Counted from the stretch's first letter, positions 30,601 through 43,640 are shown. The stretch is DNA of 64,000 nucleotides from Distichodus sexfasciatus (GCA_032718565.1 JAVGVS010000285.1:249404-313403), one strand, 5' to 3'. Notes: generated by a model from the sequence alone, not told the origin. Made by a program: numbers and translations.

Positions 30601-33600
30601 AGGCCTGATGTTGCCTAGCACATGAAAGAAAGATCCCAGTCTCTTACACACAGTGAAACATACATCTTATTTAAGCACTGTTATCGGATCAGTGCTCTGT
30701 ACGCCAGCCAGTATTAAAAGCCCAGGTATCTGTGGTTGTTTCGGGACCCAGAAATTTGGATGGGTGCATCCCCAGCCGTCAGGAAAAAAGAGAGCGAGTG
30801 TATTAGTATTCTCTGATGAGATGAGGCGGGTTGCGCTCCGCTGCCTTCATCTGGCCCTTTCCGCAGCTATTTGGATTGTGGCAGCTAATCTGTATCAATG
30901 CCAGTAGTTTAATTGTGCTCTGTGTCTATGGAAAAATTGACCCAGAAACCAGTGTTTGCAGGCCTTGTATCTCCGAATCGACAGTCAATGGCTATTTTTA
31001 AACTGCAGCAGACACAGGAGGAGGAGGAAGAGGGCGTTCAGTAGATCAGCAGAACTCAAGACCCGACAGCATCCTGTATGAGTGTGAGAAGTGAGCAGAT
31101 TTATGGGTAGAAGTCTGCTGTTAGACTGGCCTGGGGTCAGTGATGGGCAAATTGCATTATTTTAAATGGGCAGACATTGAAAGAGGAAATAAACACTTTA
31201 TTTTAATGGGAAGGAACACGGAAAAAGCAATCTTCTTTCAGCAGCAGTTCAATTTGTTTTGTTCTCAAAGTCATGAACATTAGCCAATAAAGTTGCTGCT
31301 TTTTAAACTTGAAGATTACAAATATAATCTTCAATATTAACAACTGTTGTTTCATGCCTACTTCTGTGAGAATGAAGTGAGCCATGCAACAGGAACATCT
31401 GGTCTTCTGTCAGATTCTTGTAGTTATTATTATTATTATTATTTTCTCTATAAATTGATGGTAAAAAACATCTCCACTCATGTGGGTTCAAATCAATATT
31501 GTGATTATTGAGTGAATATTTATTCTGAGTTTGTTTTAGATCAAAGGGGAAGAATCATGTGACGATGTTATGTAATGTTTTTAAAGGGACAGTTCATAAA
31601 TGCAGCATTTGGGAAAAGTGTTAATCAAATTAATTGACATGAGCAAGGTTCGAGATTCTAGTTTACTGTACATTTCTGTACATTTTGGGGTAATTTCCCC
31701 AAACTTCCTTTTTGCAGCCTTGTCTATGTCTCTTTTCTGGGGTTGGTTTGCGTTTCCTCCTGTACCGTCGTCCTCTAGATCTGCGTCAAACTCACCTCCT
31801 TTCACAAGTACTTTTGTAGATGCAAAGATTCCAGCGTACTGGAGTTTTTTTTCTCATGAACCCTCCCACACTGTATCATAAAGAACTGGCGGTTGGATGA
31901 GTTCAGTTAGAAACTTGTTTACTGCAGGGTTATCGACAGTCACACTTTAGAGACTAGAACCCAGTGGAAGACACCTAAAGGGACATGGCCGTGGTCATCC
32001 ACTGCCAAGTCCCTGAGTCTGAACATCTTTGGTTTCTAGCTGTTTACCTCTGCCATCCACATTTATCGACGTCCAAATATGGATTTATGTACATAAAGAC
32101 TAGGCTTAACACCCCTGGGTGTAGAAGTGGACCAGCCTGCTACTTCGACATGAGTGTGTTTGTGTTCTGCGCTCTGTATAGACATCAGTTCACTCTGCTG
32201 CCCCTCTGCTTTTGACCTTGTAACAGATGTGTCATTCATGTCACGAACGCTTCGACCTAGAGGGATTTGAATAGTACATTTTTGCATTCTCTGGGCGAAA
32301 CACCCTGCTCCAAACCGTCCTCCTCCCGTCCCTCTGCTCCAGTGCCATTTTTTTCGTTCTCCATGCGGCTGACAGAGCTGTCAAATATTCCTCCGAGTTG
32401 CTGCAGGAGGAGCTTTCTAAAATCCCAAGATATGTCCAACGTTACGTTAAAACTGTAACGCAAATTCCAGCTTCACAAACCACAGTTGATATGGTAGATG
32501 GTTTGTGAGACGTACATGATTCTTACTGACACTGACTAATAGGTGTCAGTCGTAGAATTCTAAAAACCAGATTACTTGCTGTAATTAGTTTGTGGCATTC
32601 GTAATACCGCGAACATAAAACGACGCCCCGGAGCAGGTGGGCCGCTGACCTATTAGCGCTCCGACGCACCTCCACCATGATTGGGTTTTAATTACAGCAG
32701 CTTTGCCTGACACTTTGCCAATAATTGGAAATATTCAAGCCCCTCTTCCTCTGCTCCGTCTACGGCGCGAAGGAATACATTAGAGTCAACAATGAAAAGG
32801 AAAGACAAGTGACCTTCACCAAGGAGACGGATGGAATTTGCAGACTGTGTGCGCTGTTTGTTTATTAGACGTTTCAGATGGTTAATATTTCTTGGAGCTC
32901 TGGTTGAGTTAAAGTCTAAAAAGAGAAAGCCGGAGAGGAAGAAATTCTAAGCCGCTTCATGATGCTCATTTGCAAATGAAGACTTGACTTGATGACAGCC
33001 AAGGGCGCAGAACACAGCTAAAAGGACGTGGTCCAGCATATTTGGCACCAAAAGCAGCTTGAAAGGCTGCAAAGCATAGTTTTGTAGCAGACTGGAGTTG
33101 ATCCACAGTCCCTGTGGATCTCCTTTCACAGTCTGGACGCATATGAGTGCTGGATTAATTGAACTATAGTTGAACTATAATGGTGTGAAAGTTTTACTGC
33201 CGCTATTGCTTGTCAAAGTAAGAATTGTCCAAATTTGGAGAGAAGCAATGGAAAGAAATATAGATAAAACACTTGTGTGTTAACGTGAACAAGGCGCTAA
33301 AAGCAATTGGCGGTGAGAGTCGTGACTACTGGAGGAGTGTAACAACTTGAAAAGCTGCCAACCTTTAATATGAAACCGTTCATGAAGTAAAAAGGCCTTG
33401 TGCCCAAATGAAGTCTACTAACGTCCTTTCCACATGTTGCACTACTGTAGCAATGACAGGAATTTTTTAAAATGTTGACCGAAAGCATTGGTGTGTTGAA
33501 CACTCGTAACTACAAGCGTTTAAAACCGTGAATCTTAAAAAACTGGGTGGTCACAAGTAAGGTGAGTCTTTATAGCCCAAACCTAAGTCAAGCTTAAGTC

Positions 33601-33660
33601 ATCTTTGCGGCGTTTGTATGCACTAAAAAGTGAGATCCTGGATTATACAGTTCTAGAATA
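30601..33660. other. Gene-free region
   Basis: No supported exon. There is an (ATT)n run at about 31424-31443. A block at about 32590-32800 is non-repetitive and CpG-bearing with 'gattgggttttaattacagc' and 'gccaataattggaaatattc', possibly regulatory. Confidence 0.5.
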
Positions 33661-33664
33661 TGTG

Positions 33665-33895
33665 TTATTGAATTTAAGTGAGTGATTATTTGTCGTCGTG
33701 AACACACCACAGCACACAGTGCACCACAACCAAATGTGACCTCTGCATTTAACCCGTCCATGAAGGAGCATTGCACAGCTTTTTAGCAGCACTTGGGGAC
33801 GGTACATTGCTCATGAGTACCTCTGTGGTACCTTCTGGACTTGAATCGGCAATGGGGCGAACTCCTTAGCCGTTACACTACCAACTGCCCCATTG
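33665..33895 (-). repeat. tRNA-derived SINE, reverse copy, nearly full length
   Basis: Reading from the tail: 'gtgaacacaccacagcacac', 'tgcatttaacccgtccatga', 'ggtacattgctcatgagtac' and the head complement 'ccgttacactaccaactgcc'. Same family as the copy at 17085-17310, in the opposite orientation. Confidence 0.75.
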
Positions 33896-34009
33896 TCTGC
33901 TTTGGTTCTGTGCTTCGGTATGAAATGAGCCACAGCCCTTCTTCAGGCTTCCATAACTGCTAATCTCAGTCACGTTTTTGCACTGGAGGGAGCTTCTGAA
34001 TGACGCTAA

Positions 34010-34430
34010 TAGTCCAGCATATGGTACATTACCGCGCGGTTTGTCTATTATTACCGCTGCAATGGGTGCCGGGTTATGAATATATCACGGAAAAAGCGGC
34101 ACGCCATATGGACCGCATATATCTGCGGCGATATCCGCACGTCATCCAGTTAATCATTGTTCATCTTTAATTGGGTGCAAACATTGTGATGTGCCGCCCT
34201 GCATCTTAAGCCCCCCAGCCCGATTGTGTTAGGGGCTTAAATCCCCCGTTATTCTCTTCTTTTGCCGATTTGACACACGATACGCTACATGAAATAACAG
34301 TCTCCTAAAATCTTCCCAGTGATGGAAGTCTTAATCCGATTCATTACCTCCTCCCCTCCCCTGCTCTGCTAATGCACACTTAGCGTTGCGGCAAATTCGA
34401 TCAAAACTGCTTTAACATCTTCCAAAGGCT
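34010..34430. other. Candidate conserved noncoding element
   Basis: A 400-bp non-repetitive block with even composition, no ORF, and clusters of homeodomain-type AT motifs ('cagttaatcattgttcatct', 'tttaattgggtgcaaacatt') between GC-balanced segments. It looks like the deeply conserved enhancers found in gene deserts beside developmental regulators such as klf7. Not tested for conservation. Confidence 0.3.
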
Positions 34431-34704
34431 GCGTTCGTCTTAAAGGTTCACGGCCAAAGCTGGTAATTGTTGCGCAGAAATGTTTTCTGTAGATGGTGAA
34501 GTCTATGTGTGAGGACTAAAAGTGTTAATAGTTTTATAAAGCTACTTAAATCATTTTAATTAAATCCCATTCATGCACGTAAAATGAAGTTGTGTTCCTA
34601 CAGAAATATTGCGACTCACTTAATAATATATATATTTTAAATTAGCAACCAAGGATGTGTCTGCAAAAAACTATACTCCCATTGAATGAACATAATTATT
34701 TTAA

Positions 34705-35095
34705 GGTATGGTAGTCACCTAGTGGTAAAATAACTGCCTGTGAATCAGGTGGTCATGGGTTCAAGCCTTCTACTAACACCATTGGGTCCTTGATGAAGAC
34801 CACTATGCCCATATTACTCCATGGAGACTGTTTTGGAGTCTGGTCAAGCAGGTCAGACTTTACAACACATCATTTTGAGTCCAAAAGGGTCAAATTTATC
34901 TAGTCATGGTGGCCTAATCGTAGGATACTTGCCTATGAACCAAGGTTCAAATTTAACTTCATCCATCTCCAGAACAACCCATATTGGGGCCTTGAGCAAG
35001 ACCCTTAACCCCAAGCAGCCTCACCCCATGGAGACCATCCCTTTAATTAGGAAAAGGGAGTCACACTGGATAAGAGAATCTTCTAAATATTTCAA
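34705..35095 (+). repeat. Two SINE copies in tandem
   Basis: Heads 'tggtagtcacctagtggtaa' (34710) and 'tggtggcctaatcgtaggat' (34907) are each followed by a decayed B box and a body. The second has a clear 'cttgagcaagacccttaacc' body and a 'cactggataagagaatcttc' tail. Confidence 0.7.
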
Positions 35096-35689
35096 AAATT
35101 AATTAATTTTCCTAATTAAAGTCAGTGTTCAAACTGTGAACAGCATATAACAACCTGGAAGTGACAAGAGACTTCCCTTAAATTCGCTTGCCATGTTGGA
35201 GTGTTATCTTTGTAACCGAGTTAGATGTCCCATTTTTTCCTAAACTCTGTGCACATCTCCTTACTGTTAAATTGTTCATAACCAGCTGTGAGTTATCACA
35301 CTGACTGATAAAGCTACGGAACATCAGCCTGTGATGTTCCCGCTCTCTCTGCATAAGACGAATCAAAGCTCACCACCCAAACACTATCAGATGCTTTCGT
35401 AGAAACCAGCTGCCACGACTGGCACAGCCATTTAGATATAAAATGCTTGCAGAGCTCTCATGCTCGTCGAGTGCTTTCCAGAATCTTAAGCATCATACAA
35501 ATACAGACTTTTATACATGTGCCAGCAAGATTGCAAATGATTATCGACTCAAAGATAGTCTTGGTTAGTTTGAACTTTCATATATATACGGAGGATAAGC
35601 AGTTATTGTCCACGACAGTAACCACAATTCTTGTTAGTGAGTATTAATGGCCAACCAGTAGTCTAGATGCCATGTTAGATACTGCTAGA

Positions 35690-35990
35690 TCTGTGGTAGT
35701 GGTCTAGCGGTAGAATAATCATCTAAGGACAAAGTGGTGGGTTCAAGTCTCTCTCCTAGAGCCGAACGATTAATCGAGAGCCCTATTCTATCCCACGTCC
35801 AGCTACACTTCCATTGACCCCATGAGCAAGACCTTTAACCCAAGTTACTCTAGGGAGTTTGTCTCTATAAATAGGAAGTGCAAGTTACTCCGATTAAATG
35901 TCTGCCGAAAGGCAGAACCCTGGGTTTGCCAAGCAACTTTGACTCCATGAAGCAAATTAAGAAGGAGAGGCACTCTAAAGGTTGTGGGTT
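35690..35990 (+). repeat. tRNA-derived SINE copies
   Basis: Head 'gtggtagtggtctagcggta', B box 'gtgggttcaagtctc', and body 'ccatgagcaagacctttaac', followed by a second partial B box ('gttgtgggtttgatcct') near 35980. Confidence 0.7.
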
Positions 35991-36184
35991 TGATCCTGGC
36001 TCCATCAAAGCTGGCACTGAGCAGCATAGCTTAAAGGATGCTTCCTGCTAGTCAATTGCTTATTTTAATGTTTGTCAAGCAGGTCAGAGATCAAAACATT
36101 TCTCAATCTGGTTTGGTTCACTCTGGAAGCTCTTTAAAATCCTACTGGTCATGAGTAAAATGAGTTGTTTTTGTCCAAATCACG

Positions 36185-36350
36185 ATGATTGGTGGTGGTG
36201 ACCTAGTGGGAGGATACTGTTATGGACCAACAGATTGTGGGTTCGATTCTTGTTCTGTTCAGCACTACCACGCTTGAGCCTTCAAGCAAGACTCTAGTTG
36301 CTCCAGGGAGACTGTCTTTGTAATGAGAAAGTGTAAATTGTTTAGGATTA
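36185..36350 (+). repeat. tRNA-derived SINE
   Basis: Head 'ttggtggtggtgacctagtg', B box 'gtgggttcgattct', and body 'cttcaagcaagactctagtt'. Confidence 0.7.
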
Positions 36351-36390
36351 ATGCTCTTAATGAAAATCTAAAACCAGCTTGTTGGGTCAA

Positions 36391-36780
36391 GCACTTTTTT
36401 TTCAGTAGGGGTTGTAGCTCCATCCTTGGTGTGTCCTTTGCCAGCAGCAGCAGCAGCAGCAGCAACAGCCGTAGTGGCTCTGGGCTTGCTGAATCTATAG
36501 GCTTGGCAGCAGCGGTGGTAATCTGTTTCCAGTGGCAGTGCTCGTAGACACTGGCTGATGCCGCGATACCGTCCTTAATCTGTCTCTGACAGCCTGCCAC
36601 AGATCTGACAGAGCACAACTGATTTTTCTCCTGCGTAAAAGCCGATATATAGGGGCTGTCTGAAGGGCGGCTTCTCTGAATTACTATGCTGGGCCTTACC
36701 AGTCTCACTGTGTCTTCACTCCTGGCCTGAGACGCTGCCTCAAACCAGAAATAAAACACTGATGTTGGACACCATACTGC
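36391..36780. other. Non-repetitive block with a (CAG)n run
   Basis: A trinucleotide run (CAG, 36442-36463) lies in otherwise non-repetitive sequence. The minus-strand ORF (36265-36786) reads the run as poly-Leu and shows no known domain. Possibly a noncoding element. Confidence 0.35.
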
Positions 36781-36804
36781 TTGCAACTGCTTAATCTAGA
36801 CTGA

Positions 36805-36985
36805 CTTTCAGGCCTAGTGGAAGGATGCTTGCCTACAGACGAAGAGGCCGTAGTTTCAAATTCAGCTGTATCTTTTTTTTTTTTTTCATAACTACTACCA
36901 TTGATCTCTTGAGTCAGAATGGCTGTCCTTGTAATTAGGCAATGGAAATTATTATAAGAGTGGATAAGGGTGTCTGATAAGACAA
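36805..36985 (+). repeat. Decayed tRNA-derived SINE with poly(T) insertion
   Basis: Head 'tcaggcctagtggaaggatg', weak B box 'gtagtttcaaattcagct', a T14 tract, then the tail 'agagtggataagggtgtctg'. Confidence 0.6.
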
Positions 36986-36999
36986 AAATATTTGATACC

Positions 37000-39890
37000 C
37001 TTATGGTCACCTGATTGCTTAGAGAAAGCACTAGTCGAAACCAGCAGATGCTGGATGACTACTGAAGTCCGCCTCTTTCTCCCTCTCTCTTTTAAACACT
37101 GTTCACCCGCAAGGCACTTTCACAATGCAAGTCGCCTCCCGCAGTGTGTCATCCTCTGGAAAACGGAGGTGGCACGGGTGCAGGTAAACAGTCATTATCG
37201 TAACGTGTGTGTGCTCCACGCTCCCCTGTGGGTTAGGGAGACTTAGCTCAGGAAATAGCATCCGTGTCCCTACATATGCAACAGAGAGTGCATGCGAGGG
37301 GACGACGAGCAGGCAAGAACAGGCTGGTGCCTTGTCTTGGCATGCAAAGAGCAGTCTGGAGGAAAATGGGAGAAAAAGGATTGTAATTGCATCTGACAAG
37401 ATGCATCCCCCATCTCGCTTCTACCTTTCACTCTACAATATGTCCTGCTTGGGTGACTGGTGATGCTTGAGTAACAGGAGGGCGGTTTTGGTGAGGTGTG
37501 GAATGGAGAGATGAAGATAAAGAGAGAAAGTGGTGGGGGGAAAAGAGAGGGGAAGAGATGTGTCCTCCTTCTTTAATCAACTGTGCCTCAGTGCACAGCA
37601 CAACAACAAATCTCCAGGCGGGGGCCTCCGGAGCCATCTGTGGGGCGGGGAGATGCACGAGGGTCGCCAGCCCGAGACCTGGCGCAAACTGGCAGCCGGG
37701 AGACAGCCCAGTTATTGCACGGCCTCTGACCACAACAGAGAAGCATAGGAGTGAACTCTGGCTCTGGGATGAAAAAAGGGAAATGGCAGTATGGTCAAAA
37801 GTAGAGACAAAGGCGCCAATGTTGCTGCATGTGCCTTTTTGATTAGACAGAGAGAAGAGTAAGGAGGTCGCTGCTTGTTTTCGATAGCCTCCTCTGAGCC
37901 ACCAGCCCCCGTGACATCTTTGCTTTGGCAGGCACTGCGGTGTGGCGGAGGGTTTCCAGCCACATGCCAAGCGCCAGCATGTCTGGGCGGGGTGTGGCAC
38001 CCCTCCCGCTCCTGTTGCCCCTCCTGATTCAGATGTCATTTGCGTATTCTCCCTGGATCAAAGGCAGGTCACGTTAATTAGCAGATTTCACACTCCTCTG
38101 CCGCCAACCATTCTCCCCCCTCTGACGTCTATCCCCCCTTTGGATGCGATGTCACTGAGCCATGAGACATGTTAATCGCAGGGAGACGCCTCTTTGTGGA
38201 GTGCCATCCAATCAGACTGCTTCACCAGAGGTCGTGGGCCAAGGTCATGGATGGGATTCCGTAATGACGGTGTTCTTCAGGGTGGTTTACGCACAGCATT
38301 AAAAGTTCCTCCACATTTTGTACGAACATCAAAATTTGACCACAGTTGAATCATTTTGCACAGGAAAAATTTTACAAATTCTTACTTAATTGCCTCATTG
38401 ACGCCAGACGTTTCCACAGTAGTGCTTTCTGTTCCACATGTGCCTAAGCCTCCCTCTCTGATGCCGGTAGCATTCCATCCACCTGGCCACCTCCTCAGGT
38501 TTGATAAGAATGAGGCTTAAAAGTGTCTCTTTGATCCACACCTTGGGTTCAGCTACACTGGTCGGACTGGGAAAAAAGCCATCAGGCATTGGATCCAGGC
38601 CCACTGTTCTGAAGTGTGGGGTGGCGCTTTGCAAGATCTCGCCCAATCCAATCTCCTTGGCTGAGAGCACACACAAGTGTCTCCTTGCGCATGTAGACGC
38701 CCCACTGCTTGGTATGGTGTTAATCGCTCTGTATTAGCGCCACGTCGCGTCCCATGAATAAACAATCAGCACAAGGGCAAAGCAGAGGACGAGCAGGAAC
38801 TCCTGGGTAGCAAGTGGACCTCTTAACAACGGGGATCTGCTTTCTTTGTGGTTGGGAATGGGGGTAAATGCTTGAGAAATTGTAAATTCTTGTGGTAGCT
38901 GTAAATACTTTTTGTAGCTATAAAGTAAAAAATAAAGAGCTACACACGAACCTTTAACTAGGAGGAGCAGATGTGTCTAATTTTAGCCCTGCTCAGTGCA
39001 AGCATAGACCAGCGTAAGTTATAAAATGATTCATGACGTTCCTTTACTGGTTATTGTTTTTTTGATGTTCCACTTAAATCAAGCTCGTAGGAGTCAAAGG
39101 AAATGAACCAAACCTTGTCACAAATAAAATGCCCTTGTGGCCCATTGTAAAGCTGGCCAAAAGCTAAAACTATCTTTTTCATAAGAGCAACAGTTTTCCA
39201 AATGTAAAATGTTCATGTCTCTTCCTCCAAAATGAACACATTTTCTAAAACATTTTTTGCATGTTTTGTGAATCTGAACGTCTTGTACTACTTGGATTTG
39301 CTGGAACGTTATGGTTCTGCACTACACTACACCCTACACTTTGCACACCATACAGTCTATGGAAAGTCTTCTGCACTGCATTTAAATTGTGCTTTGAATG
39401 CATGTTTTGGTCTACACCCTTTTGCTCGATTCAGTATAGAACACTGTTACTACCAACTGGGAAGCTCAGAAAGACGTCAAGGATATGGTGACTGGTTTAA
39501 TGTGTGGGTTTCAACCACTTTGTATGTTTGTCAGTAAGAGGAAATATGATCGACTGCTGGTTATGGGGAAACCCCTCTGCCTCTCTCTTCTTAAAGCATG
39601 ACATGGAAGATTCTCTGTGGCTTCACCGCTTCCACTTCTGCATTCCTCAGCATTGAGGGTAATTGCATCTGAAGTGAAGGCTCGCTTTAGAAACCCAGCA
39701 GTTAAAGAATCAGAATTTTCAAGCAAGCACCTGATCGCCCTGTAAACTGCAACAACCAGGATGTCCTCTTAAGATCTCTACTTGTATGCATTGTTTTTTT
39801 ATCTTTCAGCAAGGAATATTGGTAGAACAACCTTCCAAAAGTCTTCATACAAGTCTGGCTTACAGTTAATAAGACCCTTATGTTTTGTTT
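37000..39890. other. Gene-free region with an unexplained minus-strand ORF
   Basis: Mostly non-repetitive. The segment 37560-38260 is GC-rich and lacks repeats. A 93-codon minus-strand ORF (38395-38676) has unusually protein-like composition (for example LDPMPDGFFPSPTSVAEPK and IKPEEVARWMECYRHQ) but no recognised family and no clear flanking splice sites. It could be a pseudogene fragment or part of an unknown exon. Confidence 0.4.
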
Positions 39891-40450
39891 AATCTTCATT
39901 GATTACCTCTGGTTTTGATGCGATTCGCCAATTGCCGCAAATCGATGACTGAATCAATGGCGCGACTCGCAGATCAGTCCGCACACGGAGCAAGTGCCGG
40001 AGGCCCTGCAGCACTAATCCATGAAGGCAGCTATCTCCGGGTGGTGCGTGGAGAGCTCGAAATAATGGAGCTGAGGTGAAAACTGCACCCAAAGCCGCTG
40101 AGAACAAAGAGGCAGCATCCAAGGGAGAGAGAGAGAGAGAGTAAAAGGGAACTCTTCTGGGAGTCTGGAGCCTCCCCGATCTGTAATTCCCCAGGAAGAC
40201 GTGATTCCTCCCGGACCCGGATTACCTTGCTGTCAGAGTTGGGGGGCACGGATATAGCCCTGCAACTTCATTAGGCCTTCATCTCCATACAGCGTCTGCT
40301 GGAGGGGCACGAAGCTCCTAGCTACCCTGGCCTCAGCTCCAGGTGTATCAGCATGGCAATTAAGAGAGGCAATTAGAGCCCATTCACTTCTCCAGGCTAC
40401 GGGCGAGAGATAAGCTGTAAGCCCAGACTTAATTGGATCATTGTCTCATT
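39890..40450. other. Candidate conserved noncoding element
   Basis: A non-repetitive block split by a short GA run at 40125-40142. The 40255-40450 part carries repeated AATTA/TAAT homeodomain-type motifs ('catggcaattaagagaggca', 'attagagcccattcacttct', 'cttaattggatcattgtctc') in GC-balanced sequence with no ORF. Regulatory role inferred only. Confidence 0.35.
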
Positions 40451-40674
40451 TGAAACAGAAAATGGTGGAGGGAAGGAATGAAAAGGAAGGGATCGGGTGA
40501 GATAAGTGCTCACAGACACATAAAAAACACAACACAGAGCTAAACGATCTAAGAACCTTGAAAGGTTGTTTGGAGCTCTTGACTTAGACCTATTGTGATT
40601 GCAGTCAAGATGGAAGGATGGCACAGATTACTTCACTTCCTGTTTGTGTTTATTTGTTTGAGAAGACATACTTC

Positions 40675-40870
40675 AAATGTCAGTCACTCCTTACGGGCCA
40701 ATTTAGAGTCACCAATCAGTCTATAGTGTGTGTTTTTGGACTGTGGGAGGAAACCGGAGCACCCGGAGGAAACCCAAGTGAACATGGGAAGTACACCCAG
40801 AAAGGCCCTACGACTGACTCGGGGATCGAACCCAGGACCTCCTCGTTAACCACTGTGCCACTGTGGAGTC
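40675..40870 (+). repeat. Common fish interspersed repeat
   Basis: Contains the widespread teleost phrase 'tttggactgtgggaggaaac' 'cggagcacccggaggaaacc', then 'gggatcgaacccaggacctc' and 'ttaaccactgtgccactgtg'. The last part resembles a tRNA-like B box and head in reverse. Confidence 0.8.
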
Positions 40871-40960
40871 GGCGACTAATATCGAAAGGGTTGCCGGTTC
40901 AAGTCTCAGACTGGTAAAGGTATCATGTCCAAGCACTACTCCCTGGATGCTGCAAATCAA
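40871..40960 (+). repeat. SINE head fragment
   Basis: 'gttgccggttcaagtctcag' (B box) followed by 'ctggtaaaggtatcatgtcc' and 'actccctggatgctgcaaat', the family of the 17.1-kb copy, truncated. Confidence 0.6.
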
Positions 40961-43259
40961 CATTTTCATTTCGAATTGATGCTACGACCTTTTGATTATT
41001 GAATTTGTCATTATCCCTGTCATAATCCGTCTTGGGATTGGTGTGCCTTGAGCCAACAAATCAACAAAGCCTATTGCAAAAACGTGTTGTCTCATAGAAT
41101 TTTGGAGAGTCTGCAATTTTGCGTTTAGAGGGACAGTTTACATCCTCGTGTGCCGGCATTCGCGATTAGATAACCGAATAATTTTGTCTTTGCCTGACCT
41201 CTCCACTCCCCTCCCTTCGTTCCCCGTCCCCTCCCCTCTGCTGTGCTGCCTTCTCCAGCTTGGGAAATTTTCCTCAATGAGCTCAGTTTTCCCTCCTCCA
41301 TTGTTGCACTCTCAGGCTTGCGTACATCCTAAAATTGTCTTGTTTGCTGTAGTGGTGAATGGGGTGAGTTAGTCAGAGCGTGAGTCATCCCAGGGCATGG
41401 TGGACTCGAGTAAGGGCAGCCTGGTAATGCGATTGAGAATGTGTGTGTGTATGTGCGACACTGTGTGTGTGTTTGTGTGTGTCCATGGCGGAAACCAGGC
41501 CAACTGTCATAAAAGTGCTGGCGGTCACAGCCGATGGGCCGTCACGCCGGCTCTTCTGCATTCCGCCGCCGTGCGAGGGCCTCTCACCGACCACTCTAGG
41601 GGCATCTGTCTGGCCGTATCGGCTCTGCATTTGTCTACATCTCTGCTGGACGCCTCCGACTCTTTCCGTCCGCATAATATGCCCCAGTCGCTTAGAGGCG
41701 AGGCTTCCCGTGGCGCTTTTTCTCGATAAAATGCAAAGACAAGAAGGCAGCAAGCTTTTAAGCATCGTGACTCCAGCGCCACAATGTCACAGCGACTTCC
41801 TGCTTGTCGCTGATCGTTTGTCCAAATGCCACGATACTTGTACATGACGTTGTAAACGAGGGGGTGACGAAAAAGGCTGACGCCGGGAGATTTGGACTGA
41901 TGGATTCGACTCAGAAATAACAAACTTTGACTGTTGCCTATCTGTGACCCTGTACAGGTCATGCTATGTCATGTTGATATAGTAACAATTTTACTGTGTA
42001 CTTAGCCACATGGCCATAACTTTGTAGTAAACTGCAATGGTTTCGTCATACCAAGTTGTAGTGACAGGCCTCAAAGGAGTCAAACTGGAAGACCGAAACA
42101 CAGAATTTGGGATAAAAACAAGAAAGCTTTTGTGTTAAAAAGGAAACTCGGAACTGGTATTTCAGTATTGTGTCACACCGTTTGCCGTGTGGTTGTGCAT
42201 TTTTGTGTGTGTAGCTGGCAATAAGTGTAAAGACGAAAGCTGCGACTTATGCCCTCCAGTGAACACCTGTGGTCAGAACAATGCACAAAGGCCTTGGGAA
42301 AGAGGAAACATGTGTCCTTGTCCCTGTGTGTGTGTGTTTATGTGTGTGTGTTTATGTGTGTGTGTCATTCCGAGCTTCCTTTTCCTCTCCCCTCTCAGGC
42401 CTGATAACGCAGAGGAAAAACACAGGATGAAAGACAACACAGCTAGCCTCTCTCTCTCCCTCGTTCTCTCTTCCATTTCTTCTTTCCACACTTTTTTCTG
42501 CCGTGAGGTCGGTGCCGACGCTGAATTGAAGACAAAGGGACTTTGTTCCTTCCAGAAACTTCGAATCAGCCAGCCGCAGAGCTGAGCAGCCTTTCTCCCC
42601 TGAAAGAAACCGAGCCTTGAGCTGGCATGTGTGGGCCTCGGCACTATGATTTTTACACTCTGTGTTTTCCATTATTCAGCTAGCGAGAAAACCAAAGTCT
42701 CTGCAAAAAAGGGAATTCTTTTCGCCCTTGCGCAAGTATTTGCAGGGGGATGTTTGCTTAAGAGTGGAAAAGGGGAGGAAATAAGTTGCTTTCAAGTTGT
42801 TCTTCAAAGGCCGTCTAACATTTCAAACCTGACTCGTTGAGGAATTAATTAAAGAACTCTACGCCGTTTTTGCGGTCTCACAAAGAAATTAGCCCCGCGA
42901 TTTCACTTAGCCAACGTTTTGTGCCACATTCAAAGCAGAGTTAGAGGAGCAGTTTTCCAGCCATGCAATTTGCCATTCAGACGTCCGCTTGGATCTAAGA
43001 CTCGGCTAAAAGATGCGGACAAAGGTTTTCTGTTCGAGAAGCTTTCCCAGAGTTGTTAACTGTTCAAACATCGAGTGTGGTCCTTCACTCATCAAAAGGC
43101 TGAAATCTTAAAATGAAAATAAATAAGCAACCACATGACCTGAAGGTTGTCATTACTTCACATTTCGGCCAAACGTGTGGTGTTCCCTCATTTCTTGTGA
43201 AAGCAATGTTTATCAACAGACATAAAAAGCCAATAGAAACCAAAACGGCATAGGCAATA
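40961..43259. other. Gene-free region
   Basis: Contains short GT-rich runs (41440-41485 and 42327-42365) and a CT-rich stretch (42448-42475). ORFs on both strands at 41385-41962 overlap one another and reflect GC-rich DNA. No gene supported. Confidence 0.5.
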
Positions 43260-43640
43260 ACACCACCCAGATCTCAGAGTAAGCGCTGACAACGTCAGAT
43301 ATCGTGCGGAAGAGACGGTGGACGACGTCGACGCTCCTCGTCGAAGGCCCAGAAACAAGAGCCTGGCCTTTGAGATAAGCCTTCAGGAGCCACTTCAGAC
43401 ATGCACATGTTTATCCTGAATAATTTAAGGGCCAACACTCCAGCTCCTCTGTGATAAAGACACCCAGTGACAGCGAAGCGTTCTAGCCCAGATAGGGATG
43501 TAAGCTCTGGCTATTGACTGCTTTGGTCTCATTTGGAGTGGCCAGTCAGCAATATCAAGACAGAGATCATTACAGCGGATTTCGCCAGATTCGGTCAAAA
43601 ACGCTCTGATACCATCTAAAGTCTATTAAGGTTATAAGGA
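43260..43640. other. Candidate conserved noncoding element
   Basis: Repeat-free, ORF-free and GC-balanced block in the klf7 3' flank, with 'atgtttatcctgaataattt' and several CGTC words. Proposed only from composition. Confidence 0.25.

Noticed and set aside
36265..36786. 173-codon minus-strand ORF with a poly-Leu run
   Set aside because: Poly-Leu is the translated (CAG)n microsatellite and the rest has no family resemblance or splice support.
41385..41962. Four overlapping ORFs of 110-145 codons on both strands
   Set aside because: Mutually overlapping, no domains, and composition follows local GC content.
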